Positions 49,701-57,504 of a DNA stretch of 64,000 nt are shown in pieces (positions within the stretch are counted from its first letter, which is position 1; the number at the start of each line of letters is the position of its first letter). This DNA comes from Pythium myriotylum (Eukaryota > Oomycota > Peronosporomycetes > Pythiales > Pythiaceae). The stretch is from contig JALJCQ010000022.1 in assembly GCA_023091665.1 (NCBI GenBank), positions 248,001-312,000 of the forward strand. The letters run 5' to 3'. A program made the position numbers and the translations under genes. Below the pieces are notes generated by a model. It saw only the letters and a list, made by a program, of their open reading frames with translations. It did no database searches and was not told the origin of the DNA.

Positions 49701-50651
49701 GAAATCGTCCATAGGAAGTTCCTCCAAGCTAGTAAGCTCGGAGAACTCTGGCAATGGTGCCATATCGACCGTAGACGGGTCGATCGACGACCCCGTCATC
49801 ACGTCAACGATGTGTACATCATACGATGCGCTCGAGAGCGGGAGCTGCTCAGCCATGGGCTCGGACGTTTCCGAAGGGCGTGGAGACGGCTCAACCGCAC
49901 GCGGGCACGCGACAGGGGGACACATCCCCGAAGCATCTTCCATGCTGGTACTCGGAAGGGGCGGAGACGACTCGACGCCCTCTTCTACGCCGTACTCCAC
50001 GGCAGACGGCACGACCGTCTCCGGAACACTCGAGGTGTCCATGGCGTTCACTACGCCAATGAAGTAGGCACTTTCATCATCCTTGATGGGGCTCGTCAGC
50101 CGGCGGACGAAGGAGGGTTCATGACGCTCCTGAACTCCGTTCCTGCCGGGAGACGTGCTCCCAATCGACTTGGTCCTCCAGTCGATCCACGGCTCATGGC
50201 GCTCCAGCCACGGCATTCCGAGGATGAGATCAAAACTCTCATTCATGTCGAGCACTGTAAAGCGCTCGACTGAGTCGAAATCGACAAACGCAATGCGTAG
50301 ATCGACCTCGATCTTCCTCGTCTCTGCGACGATTCCCGTCGCAAGACGCACAGAGACTCTTCCGAGATCTCGCTCACAAGCTTGAGCAAACAGAGAAGGA
50401 TTTTCAGCAATACTTTGCTTGCGACCGTAATTGCGCGTCGCACCAGAGTCTATTAAGACCTTAAAGGAACGTGAGAATCCTTTCACTTGAGCAGTGACGA
50501 CGATGAGTTCGCCACTGACACGTTGCTTGTCAGCTGCCGAGAAGAGACCTTCTCTAGGGGGCGGCCCGCCCCGCGATGATGTCGTGTTCGATCTCGCGGA
50601 GCGAGGGGTGATCGCCCCAGCAGACTGCCCCGCGTCTACTGGGAATTGTCG
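46068..50651 (-). CDS. pol: Ty3/gypsy Pol of the complete element
   Basis: Protein identical to the Pol of units 1-3. The base unique to this copy (A at 49524) leaves it unchanged and is silent for Pol, while altering an antisense shadow frame. It is translated only after a -1 shift at 50651-50657, since the gag frame stops 13 bases past the heptamer. Confidence 0.95.
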   Translation of the reverse strand, partial: RQFPVDAGQSAGAITPRSARSNTTSSRGGPPPREGLFSAADKQRVSGELIVVTAQVKGFSRSFKVLIDSGATRNYGRKQSIAENPSLFAQACERDLGRVSVRLATGIVAETRKIEVDLRIAFVDFDSVERFTVLDMNESFDLILGMPWLERHEPWIDWRTKSIGSTSPGRNGVQERHEPSFVRRLTSPIKDDESAYFIGVVNAMDTSSVPETVVPSAVEYGVEEGVESSPPLPSTSMEDASGMCPPVACPRAVEPSPRPSETSEPMAEQLPLSSASYDVHIVDVMTGSSIDPSTVDMAPLPEFSELTSLEELPMDDFVRELKAGEIAEVVILRSERDLAQLNTSTVIDEDVLVEFRQKFDARRGSAILKNPKDRFYPLVKRFAETCLSKNPPAGLPPDRGVRHEIKLKLGSSYATVRQWALPAEQSDFIDEFFAKKAKAGLVRESVSPHSAPTFCVRKPNGKWRIVHAYNKLNAQTIPASTPIPRKDVIIHRMSGAKKFSSLDLVDGYYQVLMERGDIPKTAVSTPSGMLWEWLVMPQGLSNAPATFNRLVTHLFRPLRAFAQTYFDDIYVHTRPEPGRDLDALHEDHLRQVLECLEEHKLYANLDKCIFGAEEIPVLGCFVGVDGVRADPEKVKAIAEWPSPQSVKDLRKWLGLANYLHRFTKNYAEMARPLTQLLKNDVDWSWSHDTEAAFQRIKESLLQAPILALPDDSAPYGVVCDASDYAIGCALLQKDQEGHERVVSYQSRQLQAAEKDYPVHDKELLAMKYALVKFRVHLLGASPFVVYTDHASLRTATQSPHLSPRMARWLSFFSEYNFSVEYKPGRLNVLADALSRRPDYEMNHLTSVVSDVYELIRDAYEGDAQCAAIIRALQDPHAAKSLAPRVRARVHRYSFRDGLLRYQTSPGEEDRIVVPSDEDLRYVIAHGVHDAPGAGHLGREKTYSLLSPRFWWPKMYKWVSRYVRTCDVCQRVKPSAHSQAPLQSLPVPSDCWRSVSMDFFFGMPRTSRGHNGVLVFVDRLSKMVHLAPVSDTCTGLDCARLFVDVVFRHHGLPDSIVSDRDPRFTSDFWEGLFQILGSRLDMSTADHPETDGQTERANRVVEDILRSYCASDPLSWCDHLPMVEFAMNNSVHASTGLSPFYVNGLRHPALPLCLMGEFEAGSSGARQLLAAQLNGIPKIAERRKLDDFLTTRVNVVSRVRDAMAAAQDLQKEQADKRGRKNTMVFKEGDFVLVNTKNFSQNAVSRLDSTKLLPRFIGPFKVVKRSGNSYRLDLPSWIQTHPTFYVGLLKPYLRPVETEEESGEVPSGDFPDGLSPTTSVPTQAIEIANEDAVPAGSQAVCGGRNTPARDARCDDEASTGPPPVLRRSARVAAARRSSTGSTDPPPSTYRRDRPSRVGADTGRQQRDINPQGLRSHTKRKARRPIREPLPVIDRTGTPHFHVESLGRVRTRRGNREILVKWLGYPKSQSSWVEEQVLREDCLDLLREHERNHPEWFQLRHLPCGEKSLEKVDLEQSPQGGSEAQLQCQQ

Positions 50652-51772
50652 TTTCCCTGAGACGCGGAGGCGGGTCCGCCTCGGCCTACCGAGCGACGTG
50701 GTCTTCCACGACGGGCGCGTGCACTGCCCTTGTTGCGCGGGCAATCGCGCTGGAAGTGGCCAAACTTCCCACAAGTGAAACACTTGATGTGAAGTGCCTT
50801 CACGTCGATCGCACTCAAGTCGAACGTGCTCAGATCGACTCCGCTGAGGTCAATTACACTCAGATCCATCGGCTCCGAAGCCGGAGGTTGGACCGGAGGA
50901 ACCGGAGACGGCGCTGCCGGATTCGCGGGTAGACCCCGTGCGAGGCGCTGGACGTAGTCTTCTCGCAGCGCGACGACGAATGCGTCTTCCAAGAACGCCG
51001 GTTCTTCGCGGAAAACCGCGGCCTTTTCGGGGCCGGGATTCGTCCCTTCCATGAAGGTCGTGAGCATCACGTCCTCGGCGAGAGTATTCGCGGCCATGTT
51101 GGCACGGAGTTGTCGCAACTCCTGCACAAAGGAGCGCAGGTCGCGATTGCCTTGGCGACAGGCAAGGAATGCCGCGCGCTGGCGGTGCGCCACGTTCGGC
51201 GGCTGAAACATCAGCTTCATGGCATCGGCGAGTGATGGCCAATCGCGGAAGAATCCGGGCTGTGAAGTCTCACAAGTCAAGGCCCAGACCTTGGCGCGAT
51301 CCTTCATGTTGGATATCGCGAAGGTCACCTTCTGACGTTCGTCGCGGATACGACCTGCCGCCATTGCGAGCTCGACCTCGCGCTGCCAAAAGACGAGGTT
51401 CTCGCCTTCAGCCCCAGAGTACTGGGAGACCGTGACTCGAACGGGCTTCGGGCCTTCCGGGGGTGCCGGAGAGGGCACATAGCTGATGGTGGGAGCCACC
51501 GTCGCAGCCTGAGTCGCTTGAGCTGCGGCGACGCGAGACGTAACAACGTCGAGCACGTGTTGCTCCAGAGCAATCTCATAGTCGCGGAATCGCGCGATGT
51601 GAGCGAGGACTTCGCCAGAGCCGCGTTGAAGCAGCTCGTTGATGCTTGCTCGGCCATTGATGGCCTCCATCTTCTGGAGATAGGCCCACTGGGCGTCATC
51701 CAGATACTGATGGTCTTGACGCGACAGCGTCGGATGGCTTGACGCCATCGCGAAGTCGGAAGCTTCGGACAT
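50636..51772 (-). CDS. gag: Ty3/gypsy Gag, complete
   Basis: 378 residues from the ATG at 51772 (MSEASDFAMASSHPTL), 39 bases inside the 5' LTR edge; the frame is open 20 codons further into the LTR. The capsid region has the Retrotrans_gag signature (FFRDWPSLADAMKLMFQPPN, RQGNRDLRSFVQELRQLRAN). A CCHC zinc knuckle lies at about 331-344, followed by a basic Arg/Gly tail. Gag forms the particle shell and binds the genomic RNA. Pol overlaps its 3' end in the -1 frame. Confidence 0.92.
   Translation of the reverse strand: MSEASDFAMASSHPTLSRQDHQYLDDAQWAYLQKMEAINGRASINELLQRGSGEVLAHIARFRDYEIALEQHVLDVVTSRVAAAQATQAATVAPTISYVPSPAPPEGPKPVRVTVSQYSGAEGENLVFWQREVELAMAAGRIRDERQKVTFAISNMKDRAKVWALTCETSQPGFFRDWPSLADAMKLMFQPPNVAHRQRAAFLACRQGNRDLRSFVQELRQLRANMAANTLAEDVMLTTFMEGTNPGPEKAAVFREEPAFLEDAFVVALREDYVQRLARGLPANPAAPSPVPPVQPPASEPMDLSVIDLSGVDLSTFDLSAIDVKALHIKCFTCGKFGHFQRDCPRNKGSARARRGRPRRSVGRGGPASASQGNDNSQ
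50651..50657 (-). promoter_or_regulatory. -1 ribosomal frameshift heptamer G GGA AAC
   Basis: In the gag frame the codons are CAG GGA AAC, so G GGA AAC fits the X XXY YYZ slippery rule. The gag stop is 13 bases downstream. Slipping back one base continues directly into the Pol frame at the residues RQFPVDAG. The same site is at 29906, 36821 and 43736 in the other units. A downstream pseudoknot was not resolved by eye. Confidence 0.75.
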
Positions 51773-51794
51773 GGCGATGTCGGTGTCGGATTGA

Positions 51795-51809
51795 CGACAA
51801 GTGCTACCA
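51795..51809 (-). promoter_or_regulatory. probable primer binding site
   Basis: Two bases inside the 5' LTR the minus strand reads TGGTAGCACTTGTCG. It begins with the TGG complementary to a tRNA CCA end; the first seven bases match the complement of a GCTACCA acceptor as in initiator tRNA-Met, but the remainder was not matched to a known tRNA. Confidence 0.45.
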
Positions 51810-51811
51810 AG

Positions 51812-52114
51812 TGTAGCGGTCCACGTGACCACTACACAGCACTTCGCTTGGAGGAAGCGAGAGCAGCCGCTCCGAGTCGACCCCTGTCGACGAGCGCCAA
51901 AGACTTGGCAAAAGGCGAACTGCCATATATTAATCCTCTCTGAGGATTAACCCTAGAGCCCTATATCCCTGGTAAATAAACCGGGGATATTACCTACTGA
52001 AATCTGATAAACCTGAGTCACTACTTAGGGTAACTTTTCCCCTAAGTGGACCACCCTAATTATGTAACCACACTACCTATGTAACTGCAAGTATAACTTG
52101 TGTACCCCGCTACA
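51812..52114 (-). repeat. 5' LTR of the complete element
   Basis: 303 bp, differing from the 3' LTRs only by C at 51858. As the 5' LTR it should hold the promoter for the minus-strand transcript. It is followed on the right by the target duplicate ACCGA. Confidence 0.95.
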
Positions 52115-52434
52115 ACCGAAAACGGAAAAACGGAAAAACTGACACGTCATATCTTCGCTCGTCGCTGGAAACGTTTGCACAAATGCAGGGCTTGTGTCGT
52201 TGTTCCAGTGTCAAATTTCTCAGAGTTTCCCAGACGAATTATCGGATTTCCTCATGTTGTGGCGGGGAAGTGGAGCGGAAACTTCAACATCGACCAAAGG
52301 ACCGAGCTTTCGGAAGTCGTGGAAGCCATCCAACTGCAGAACGAGGCAAGCGTTTCCAGCGCGGCAACAGCGAGGTGAGGAGCGCAGCTCAAGGAAGAAG
52401 CTCGTTGTGTCCAACAAAGTGCTGTTTCCGTAGC
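52115..52434. other. flank right of the retroelement, 5' region of the Harbinger ORF1
   Basis: It starts with the ACCGA duplicate and a short AC-GGAAAA repeat. No separate gene is supported; this is probably leader and terminal sequence of the Harbinger element. Confidence 0.4.
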
Positions 52435-53306
52435 ATGAGCTCGAGAACGAGAGGCACCAATTTCAGTGTCGCAGAAGAAAAACAGTTGTGTTTGTCGTAC
52501 ATCACCATCGGCAAGGACGCTACTGTCTCAACCAACCAGACCGCTGGGACGTTTTGGGAGAGAATATGGCGAGATTTCGAGAAGGCCATGGGTCCTGGCG
52601 CCGAGGAGCGCACGCTGCGTTCACTAGAAGTAAGTGGTCAACAATCAATGCCGAAGTCAGTAAGTTTGTTGGCGCAATGGCAACCGTGCGTGCGACGCCA
52701 AAGTCCGGAGAGAGTGCCGAGGACCAGATCGTTCGCGCCACAAAAGCATACCACGCACTGCAAGCTCCCGCCACGAATGCCGATGAGAATGAAGACCCCA
52801 GTCGATCCGCAAAAAAGCGGAAGACCAACAAGTCCAAGGACGAGTTCAAATACCTCCATTGTTGGCGTATACTGGAGACCGAGCCCAAATGGCGGACGTT
52901 TCGGCAAAACGCTGTCGCAGAAGCTTTCCAACAACCTGTTCCACTTTCCAACGAAGCCGGTGGTGTCGCGGAGCGACCCGACGGCGTCAAGAAATCCAAA
53001 GAAGCTGCCAAGAACGCAGCTGCGATCGACATCACGTACAAGCGTCTTGCTGCGGCGACTGCAAGCCTTGCGAAGTCGAACGCACAGCGTGTCAAAGCGC
53101 TCGAAGAAGCGAATAATCTCATGCTGTTCTCGACGCCTATCGCTTCGCTCGACGAAGAGGGCCAGCGTTTCTTCAAATTGCGCCGCACTGCCGTGCTTGA
53201 GGCATTGGAGCAGCCGACCGAAGTTGAAGCTGACGAGCGCGACACCGGGGCCTGTGCTCGTGACCAAGCCGAAAACACCCCCGCTGCCGTAGGAACCGAG
53301 CAATAG
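52435..53306 (+). pseudogene. Harbinger ORF1, Myb/SANT-like protein with one frameshift
   Basis: The first frame (from MSSRTRGTNFSVAEEKQLCL to TLRSLE) has the Myb/SANT-like N terminus found in Harbinger ORF1 and plant NAM-associated proteins, with conserved aromatic positions (TFWERIWRDFEKAM). At about 52627-52629 the similarity jumps to the -1 frame (SKWSTINAEVSKFVGAM), which continues to the stop at 53306 with a Lys-rich middle and a C-terminal coiled coil (AAATASLAKSNAQRVKALEE). A one-base deletion in this copy explains it. A GTAAGT lies at the break, but no suitable acceptor keeps the domain, so an intron is unlikely. ORF1 normally binds transposon ends and helps import the transposase. 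Confidence 0.7.
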
Positions 53307-53319
53307 AAAAAACCAAACA

Positions 53320-53342
53320 CCCCCCCCCCCCCCCCCCCCCCC
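53320..53342 (+). repeat. C23 homopolymer between convergent Harbinger ORFs
   Basis: 23 consecutive C directly after ORF1 and 75 bp before the transposase stop. Length is likely variable or uncertain in assembly. Confidence 0.9.
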
Positions 53343-53417
53343 AAAACACAGTCGCCATCGAAATATCAGATTTATTTTGCTTGACGTGCAAATGAGAAAC
53401 TGACTAGATGGGCACTA

Positions 53418-54596
53418 TCACAGCTCCACATCCTGAAAGAATGCTTCGTGGCTCTGCTTTTTTGCCCAAAGGTGCTCGACCAAGTCGTCCTCTATTATCA
53501 TATTGTGTATAATTACACAAGCCTTCCACGTCTCACAAAGATGCTCGTGTCGCCATGATCGCGCTGCTTGTGTCAAAACACCAAATCTTCCTTGCAAAAC
53601 ACCAAAGCACCGTTCTACGTCCTTCCGCACCGCTTCTTGCTTCTTCGCAAACCATGATTCTTTCTCGGTTTGTGGATTGTTGATGGTCTTGACAAACACC
53701 GACCACCGCGGATATATTCCGTCGCATAGCAGATAGCATGTTGTGTAGGTGTTGCCGTTCACCGTAAAAGAATGCTGTGGAGCGTGACCCTGGAGCCAAT
53801 CAACGACCAGGGGCGAGCGGTCAATGACGTTGATGTCGTTGTTTGAACCGGCCGTACCGATATGGCTATGCCAGATCCAGAGGTCACTCGTTGCTACCGC
53901 CTCCATGATAATTGACGCATTGCCATCGCGATCTTGAAACATACCGCGCCAAGCACCTGGGCAGTTTTTCCACTCCCAGTGGGTACAATCAAGAGAGCCA
54001 AACATACCAGGAAAGCCTCGTTTCTCGTTGATCTTGACGTGTTTCGCAATATCATCGGCCGTTGGCTGGCGCAAATACTCATCTTCGAAGCAATCGATAA
54101 CAACCTTGGCGAAACGGCGGAAGCGTTTCATAGCCGTACTCTCTCCAATGCGCAAGTACTCGTCGGTTGCATCAGCAGAGACGCCATAGCAGAGCATTCG
54201 CATGGCTGCAGTGATCTTCTGATACGGTGAGAGGCCGATCAGCCCCGTTGCATCGGGTTTCTGTCGAAAGTATTCGTCTCTCGCCGTCACGGCTTCAAGT
54301 AAACGTACAAAGAGGCGACGACTCATGCGGAATCGGCGACGGAACATTCGATCTGAGTAAACTGGATCTGGCGCAAAGTAGTCGGCGTAGAGCCGTGCGT
54401 GTCCTTCTGCACGGCTGCGGTCGATGTTTGGCCGCTTGCCAGGCTGCGACCCACCATGCGTCTTCTGTTGTTTGGTGAGGGGGGCGTCGGTGCGCGCGAG
54501 AATGTCGGTAACGACACGGATCACGAGCAGTGCGACAGCATCATCGTCGTCGCCGTCACGATGCAAGACAAGGAGGCGTTTCATGGCATCGCCCAC
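53418..54596 (-). CDS. PIF/Harbinger DDE transposase
   Basis: Intact 392-residue protein of the DDE superfamily endonuclease type (DDE_Tnp_4/plant transposase family). The N-terminal helical part includes ITAAMRMLCYGVSADATDEY, the usual HTH-like region. Catalytic residues appear complete: D203 in GSLDCTHWEWKNCPG, D292 in YLLCDGIYPRWSVFVK and E328 in RKDVERCFGVLQGRF. The C-terminal CVIIHNMIIEDD is also typical. It is convergent with ORF1, the two-gene layout of Harbinger elements. The transposase looks functional, but the partner ORF1 is frameshifted and the retroelement splits the left end, so this copy cannot move on its own. Confidence 0.9.
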   Translation of the reverse strand: MGDAMKRLLVLHRDGDDDDAVALLVIRVVTDILARTDAPLTKQQKTHGGSQPGKRPNIDRSRAEGHARLYADYFAPDPVYSDRMFRRRFRMSRRLFVRLLEAVTARDEYFRQKPDATGLIGLSPYQKITAAMRMLCYGVSADATDEYLRIGESTAMKRFRRFAKVVIDCFEDEYLRQPTADDIAKHVKINEKRGFPGMFGSLDCTHWEWKNCPGAWRGMFQDRDGNASIIMEAVATSDLWIWHSHIGTAGSNNDINVIDRSPLVVDWLQGHAPQHSFTVNGNTYTTCYLLCDGIYPRWSVFVKTINNPQTEKESWFAKKQEAVRKDVERCFGVLQGRFGVLTQAARSWRHEHLCETWKACVIIHNMIIEDDLVEHLWAKKQSHEAFFQDVEL

Positions 54597-55593
54597 GGGA
54601 GTCCGGCGATGATGCTCGATGGCATTTGGAGAATGAGCTGCCTGATTTTCTCGAATGTTGTGGCTGAATTCTCGTCAAGGAACTCGAAGTGAGTGCCGCT
54701 TGCACGATCTACGAGCTTGGTAAGAGTGATGAAGGTTATAGTCGCAGTGTAGAGTTTACCTGTACGGAAGTGGCCTCCTCGGAAGAAGCACATTCTGATG
54801 CCGCAAGTTATTCCGTTCTCCGTTCCAAGAGTGGAAACGGCATCAACGAGATCGGGGACCGAAGTGAGAACTTTCTCGTTGGTGTTGAGGTGAGCTTTCA
54901 GTCGGTCTGTTTGCTTCTTGTGGGTGGATGGTGATGCCGACATCGTTGGGAAGGTGGAAAATGGATTGTGAGGAGTGGTGGGGTGAGTGCAGACTTGTGG
55001 CGGTTGAGACTAACCTTTGGAAGGCGGAGTGGTGTGCTCTTGTATTTGGAGTCTTGTTGAGAGTTGGTATGGGACGGTTTTAGTGGAAGTATTACTGTGT
55101 TCGTGTGAGTTGTTGTGATGAGACGACGTGGTTGTTCCAGTGTCAACGATAAGCCAAATGTTAACGCCTTTGGAAGGTCCACAAGTAGTTACCGGCAGAC
55201 TACGATTTTGGAATGGTTGAAGGGTGTCACTGAAGCTCGTCGTGAAGATGATGCCGTTCGTTCGATGGTGATGAGAGGGTCGGGTGATGATGTTCCCAGA
55301 GACGGTCTGTCGAGTTTGTCGAAGGTCCAAGTTGAAGTCACTAGTTGTGTATGGCCAGCTGGTGGTACGTGATTGTGCGTCGATTCGTGTGGATGCGCGG
55401 ATTACTGTGATCCTTGCAGTTGTTTAAATTGCGTCGGTGGGATCTATTGTACCGATGCGAACTGTAGCGTTGATGATGAGTGTGGTAACCGGTTGAAGGA
55501 GCTGAGTACCTTGTGGTTGGTAGCGGGTTTGCACCATTTAGGAGTTGAAACGACGCAGGTTTTGCAAGCCGGTGCAGTTGTCGGAGACCCAAG
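54597..55593. other. about 1 kb without a supported gene
   Basis: The right end of the Harbinger element should lie in here but no matching terminus was found. A 120-codon minus-strand frame (54581-54943, MSASPSTHKKQTDRLKAHLN) and an overlapping plus-strand frame are open without recognisable domains. From about 54950 the composition is T/G-rich on the plus strand with no coding signal. Confidence 0.35.
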
Positions 55594-55980
55594 ACGGTGC
55601 TCCTCTTCGACGGCAGCTCCAAAGGTAATCCTGACCCCGGTGGTACGGGAGCGGTCATCGCACACGTTGCGCCGGCCGGCACCATCCCCGCGGTACTGTG
55701 AAGCTCGACGCTCTACCGTCTGGACCCCTCCATAACCTCTCACCAAGCAGCTTATCGAGAACTCCTGGACGGCTTCCGGGCCGCCAAGTCAACGGCTTGC
55801 GCGACCTTGCGGTCATCAGCACAAGCGGGCTCATTCTCAGACCACTTCGGGAGTATTGGGCGCCACACAACGAGCGACTCAGGCCACTGTATAACCATGC
55901 GCGATGCCTTGCCGACACGATCGGGATCCCTCACTGGCATCGCCAAGTGAGAGCCCGCAACTCCATGTCCACGTCGCTGG
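55594..55980 (+). pseudogene. RNase H domain remnant of a LINE-type retrotransposon
   Basis: The start reads LLFDGSSKGNPDPGGTGAVI, the first strands and catalytic aspartate of the RNase H found at the end of oomycete LINE polyproteins. A stop interrupts shortly after. YRELLDGFRAAKS follows in the same frame, and the later part (HNERLRPLYNHARCLADTIG, HWHRQVRARN) is in another frame. Several lesions, so long dead. No reverse transcriptase region was found upstream. Confidence 0.6.
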
Positions 55981-56477
55981 CTACCCATAGTCCATGCAAG
56001 CCAGGTCCGTCACCCCACAGACAGGTCCTACCACGCAGACTTGCCCCAGCTCGCCGCTTCAGACTTCCACCCCTTGCTCTCTAGCCAGGTTGACTCACGG
56101 TAACTCCGGATTGCATAGAGGTCCAGCTATTAGGGTACATTCATGCGCTCAATAGACTTCATCTTCATCATCATCAATACAATAAATAGCGCAAGGAAAC
56201 TTCAGGCCCTCCATCCCCGCGGCCCTTCCCATACATTTTGTAATATTAGAATCCCTCTTAGACCCGCCATAGAAGGGGGTCATCGCTACGGGACCGGGGC
56301 CGACGCGTCTAATTTTGTGGATAAGATTTGTGGATACGGTGAAAAAAGGATTTGCGCGACTTTTATAGGTTTTCTGGATAGAGTATCTTCGGGCAAGATA
56401 CAGATTTGTGCGACTTCTAACACAAACATCGGGTTTGCCATTCTGTTGTTGGCGGTCATTAGGAAAAATCCTCGAAT
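55981..56477. other. no supported gene
   Basis: Short ORFs on both strands without motifs; an ATC/CAT-rich stretch lies near 56155-56180. Nothing else seen. Confidence 0.4.
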
Positions 56478-56923
56478 ATGGCAGCAGCATGCTCAGCACC
56501 CCCGCCACCACCACCTCCCCTGCCCCCATTATCTCCACCTCCACCTTTTCCAGCATTTTCCCACTTTGTGTGTGGAAAGTACGGGCGGGATTCAATCACA
56601 AGTCGAGTCTGAGACGTCATTGCAGTGTTCACGGACGGTGTGACAAGGCAAAATCACTGATAGCTGATCCTGTTGCCCATAAAAAGGCGCGGAAGAAGAT
56701 CCGTCAGCCACGTTATAGGGCAAAGAAGCGAGAGGTACAAGTTCCCACTTGCCCCATCTCTTTGGAGCCTGCAGTAGACCGAGTCGAGACAGACTGCCAG
56801 CATCTGTTTCACAGCAGCTGTCTTGAAAGGTGGACCCAAACAGGCTTCAGGTGTCGGTTCGTTGCAGAATGTCCGATCTGCCGCCAGCTACTCATACCGA
56901 GCAGCTTGCCACGAATTGACTGA
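56478..56923 (+). pseudogene. broken C2H2 + RING-type zinc-finger gene
   Basis: An ATG at 56478 opens a proline-rich frame ending in HFVCGKYGR. The remainder of a C2H2 finger (GFNHKSSLRRHCSVHGR) is one frame away, so a single base is missing near 56583-56590. The second frame continues through a basic linker to a RING-H2 (CQHLFHSSCLERWTQTGF, ECPICRQLL) and stops at 56923. In the RING the second cysteine is serine (CPIS), and in the C2H2 finger the second cysteine is tyrosine. The combined lesions point to a dead copy of a ubiquitin-ligase-like or transposon-borne zinc-finger gene. Confidence 0.55.
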
Positions 56924-57346
56924 GGTTTGTGTGGCGGAAGAACTCGCCACTGGAGGCCTTCTTTTGGATGCCCCCACCGGTTTCGCATTGAATGCCTTTA
57001 CCAGGTACTACAAAACCGCAGAGGCGCGTCAAGCGCGAACCCCAAGTGCCCAGTTCGTCGCTGCAAAAAAAGGATCAACCACGAGTACTGAGATTACTAG
57101 AACTCCGCTTTGGAATATTACCCCTCTTTCGCAATACCCGAGTATAGAAAACACACTATCTCAGTAGTTCTCCATAAATCCTCTCATACTAGATATCTCC
57201 CTGTTTTCTTAGCGGTAGCTAAGAGCCAGGATTCACCGATGTCACACTTCCCGAATAAAACTATTTACCACTATCTTGAGCAAAGCATTGCCAGACCACC
57301 GGTTTGAAACACATTTTGCAGTTTAAAACAGCGTAAGAACTTCTTA
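56924..57346. other. no supported gene
   Basis: Open frames continue for short distances without motifs. The composition becomes AT-rich toward the hairpin at 57347. Nothing else seen. Confidence 0.4.
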
Positions 57347-57410
57347 CGAAATGACAAACATTCGCGACTGTCATGTGAGCTACTGTCAGTCGCGAATGTT
57401 TGTCATTTCG
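57347..57410. repeat. perfect 24-bp inverted repeat with a 16-bp loop
   Basis: Arms 57347-57370 and 57387-57410 are exact reverse complements. On either strand it would fold into a long hairpin. Confidence 0.95.
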
Positions 57411-57421
57411 CTCCGCTCAGA

Positions 57422-57504
57422 GCAAGGCCAAGAGGTGACACTGCGCGCGTGACGGTTCGCGTGACAGCCGCTCACAGCGAGCAGTGTCATCTCTTGGCCT
57501 TTGC
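57422..57504. repeat. second inverted repeat, ~23-bp arms
   Basis: Arms about 57422-57444 and 57481-57504 pair with one mismatch and one gap. The loop contains two copies of the 12-bp GTTCGCGTGAC-type repeat that is amplified at 58243. Confidence 0.85.

Larger units (their letters stand above)
23406..51065. repeat. four exact tandem copies of a 6915-bp unit (flank + 3' LTR + pol + 3' gag)
   Basis: Units are 23406-30320, 30321-37235, 37236-44150 and 44151-51065. Each contains, left to right, 677 bp of flanking DNA, a 303-bp LTR and about 5.9 kb of the retroelement interior read from its 3' end. The only internal difference noticed is A at 49524 in unit 4 against G at the matching place in units 1-3. 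Right of unit 4 the element continues uninterrupted into the rest of gag and the 5' LTR. At each internal junction gag sequence (GTGAGC) meets flank sequence (TTACAAG) across a shared ATC. The arrangement therefore comes from tandem duplication of one insertion and its flank, not from separate insertions. Confidence 0.95.
44828..52114 (-). mobile_element. complete Ty3/gypsy (chromovirus-like) retrotransposon, unit 4 plus 5' end
   Basis: 7287-bp element read right to left: 5' LTR 51812-52114, possible primer binding site, gag, pol by -1 frameshift, polypurine tract, 3' LTR 44828-45130. Both sides carry ACCGA (44823-44827 and 52115-52119), a 5-bp target duplication as expected for Ty3/gypsy. 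The LTRs differ at one of 303 positions (T in the 3' LTRs, C at 51858), so the insertion is recent. All protein domains are intact; this is the only copy here that looks autonomous. Confidence 0.93.

Noticed and set aside
24083..51811. Four independent retrotransposon insertions
   Set aside because: Units 1-3 have no 5' LTR, primer site or gag N terminus of their own, and all share the same flank and target duplicate; a single insertion followed by tandem duplication explains it.
52627..52660. Intron in Harbinger ORF1 at GTAAGT
   Set aside because: The only near acceptor would make a ~33-bp intron and remove conserved residues; a one-base deletion fits better.
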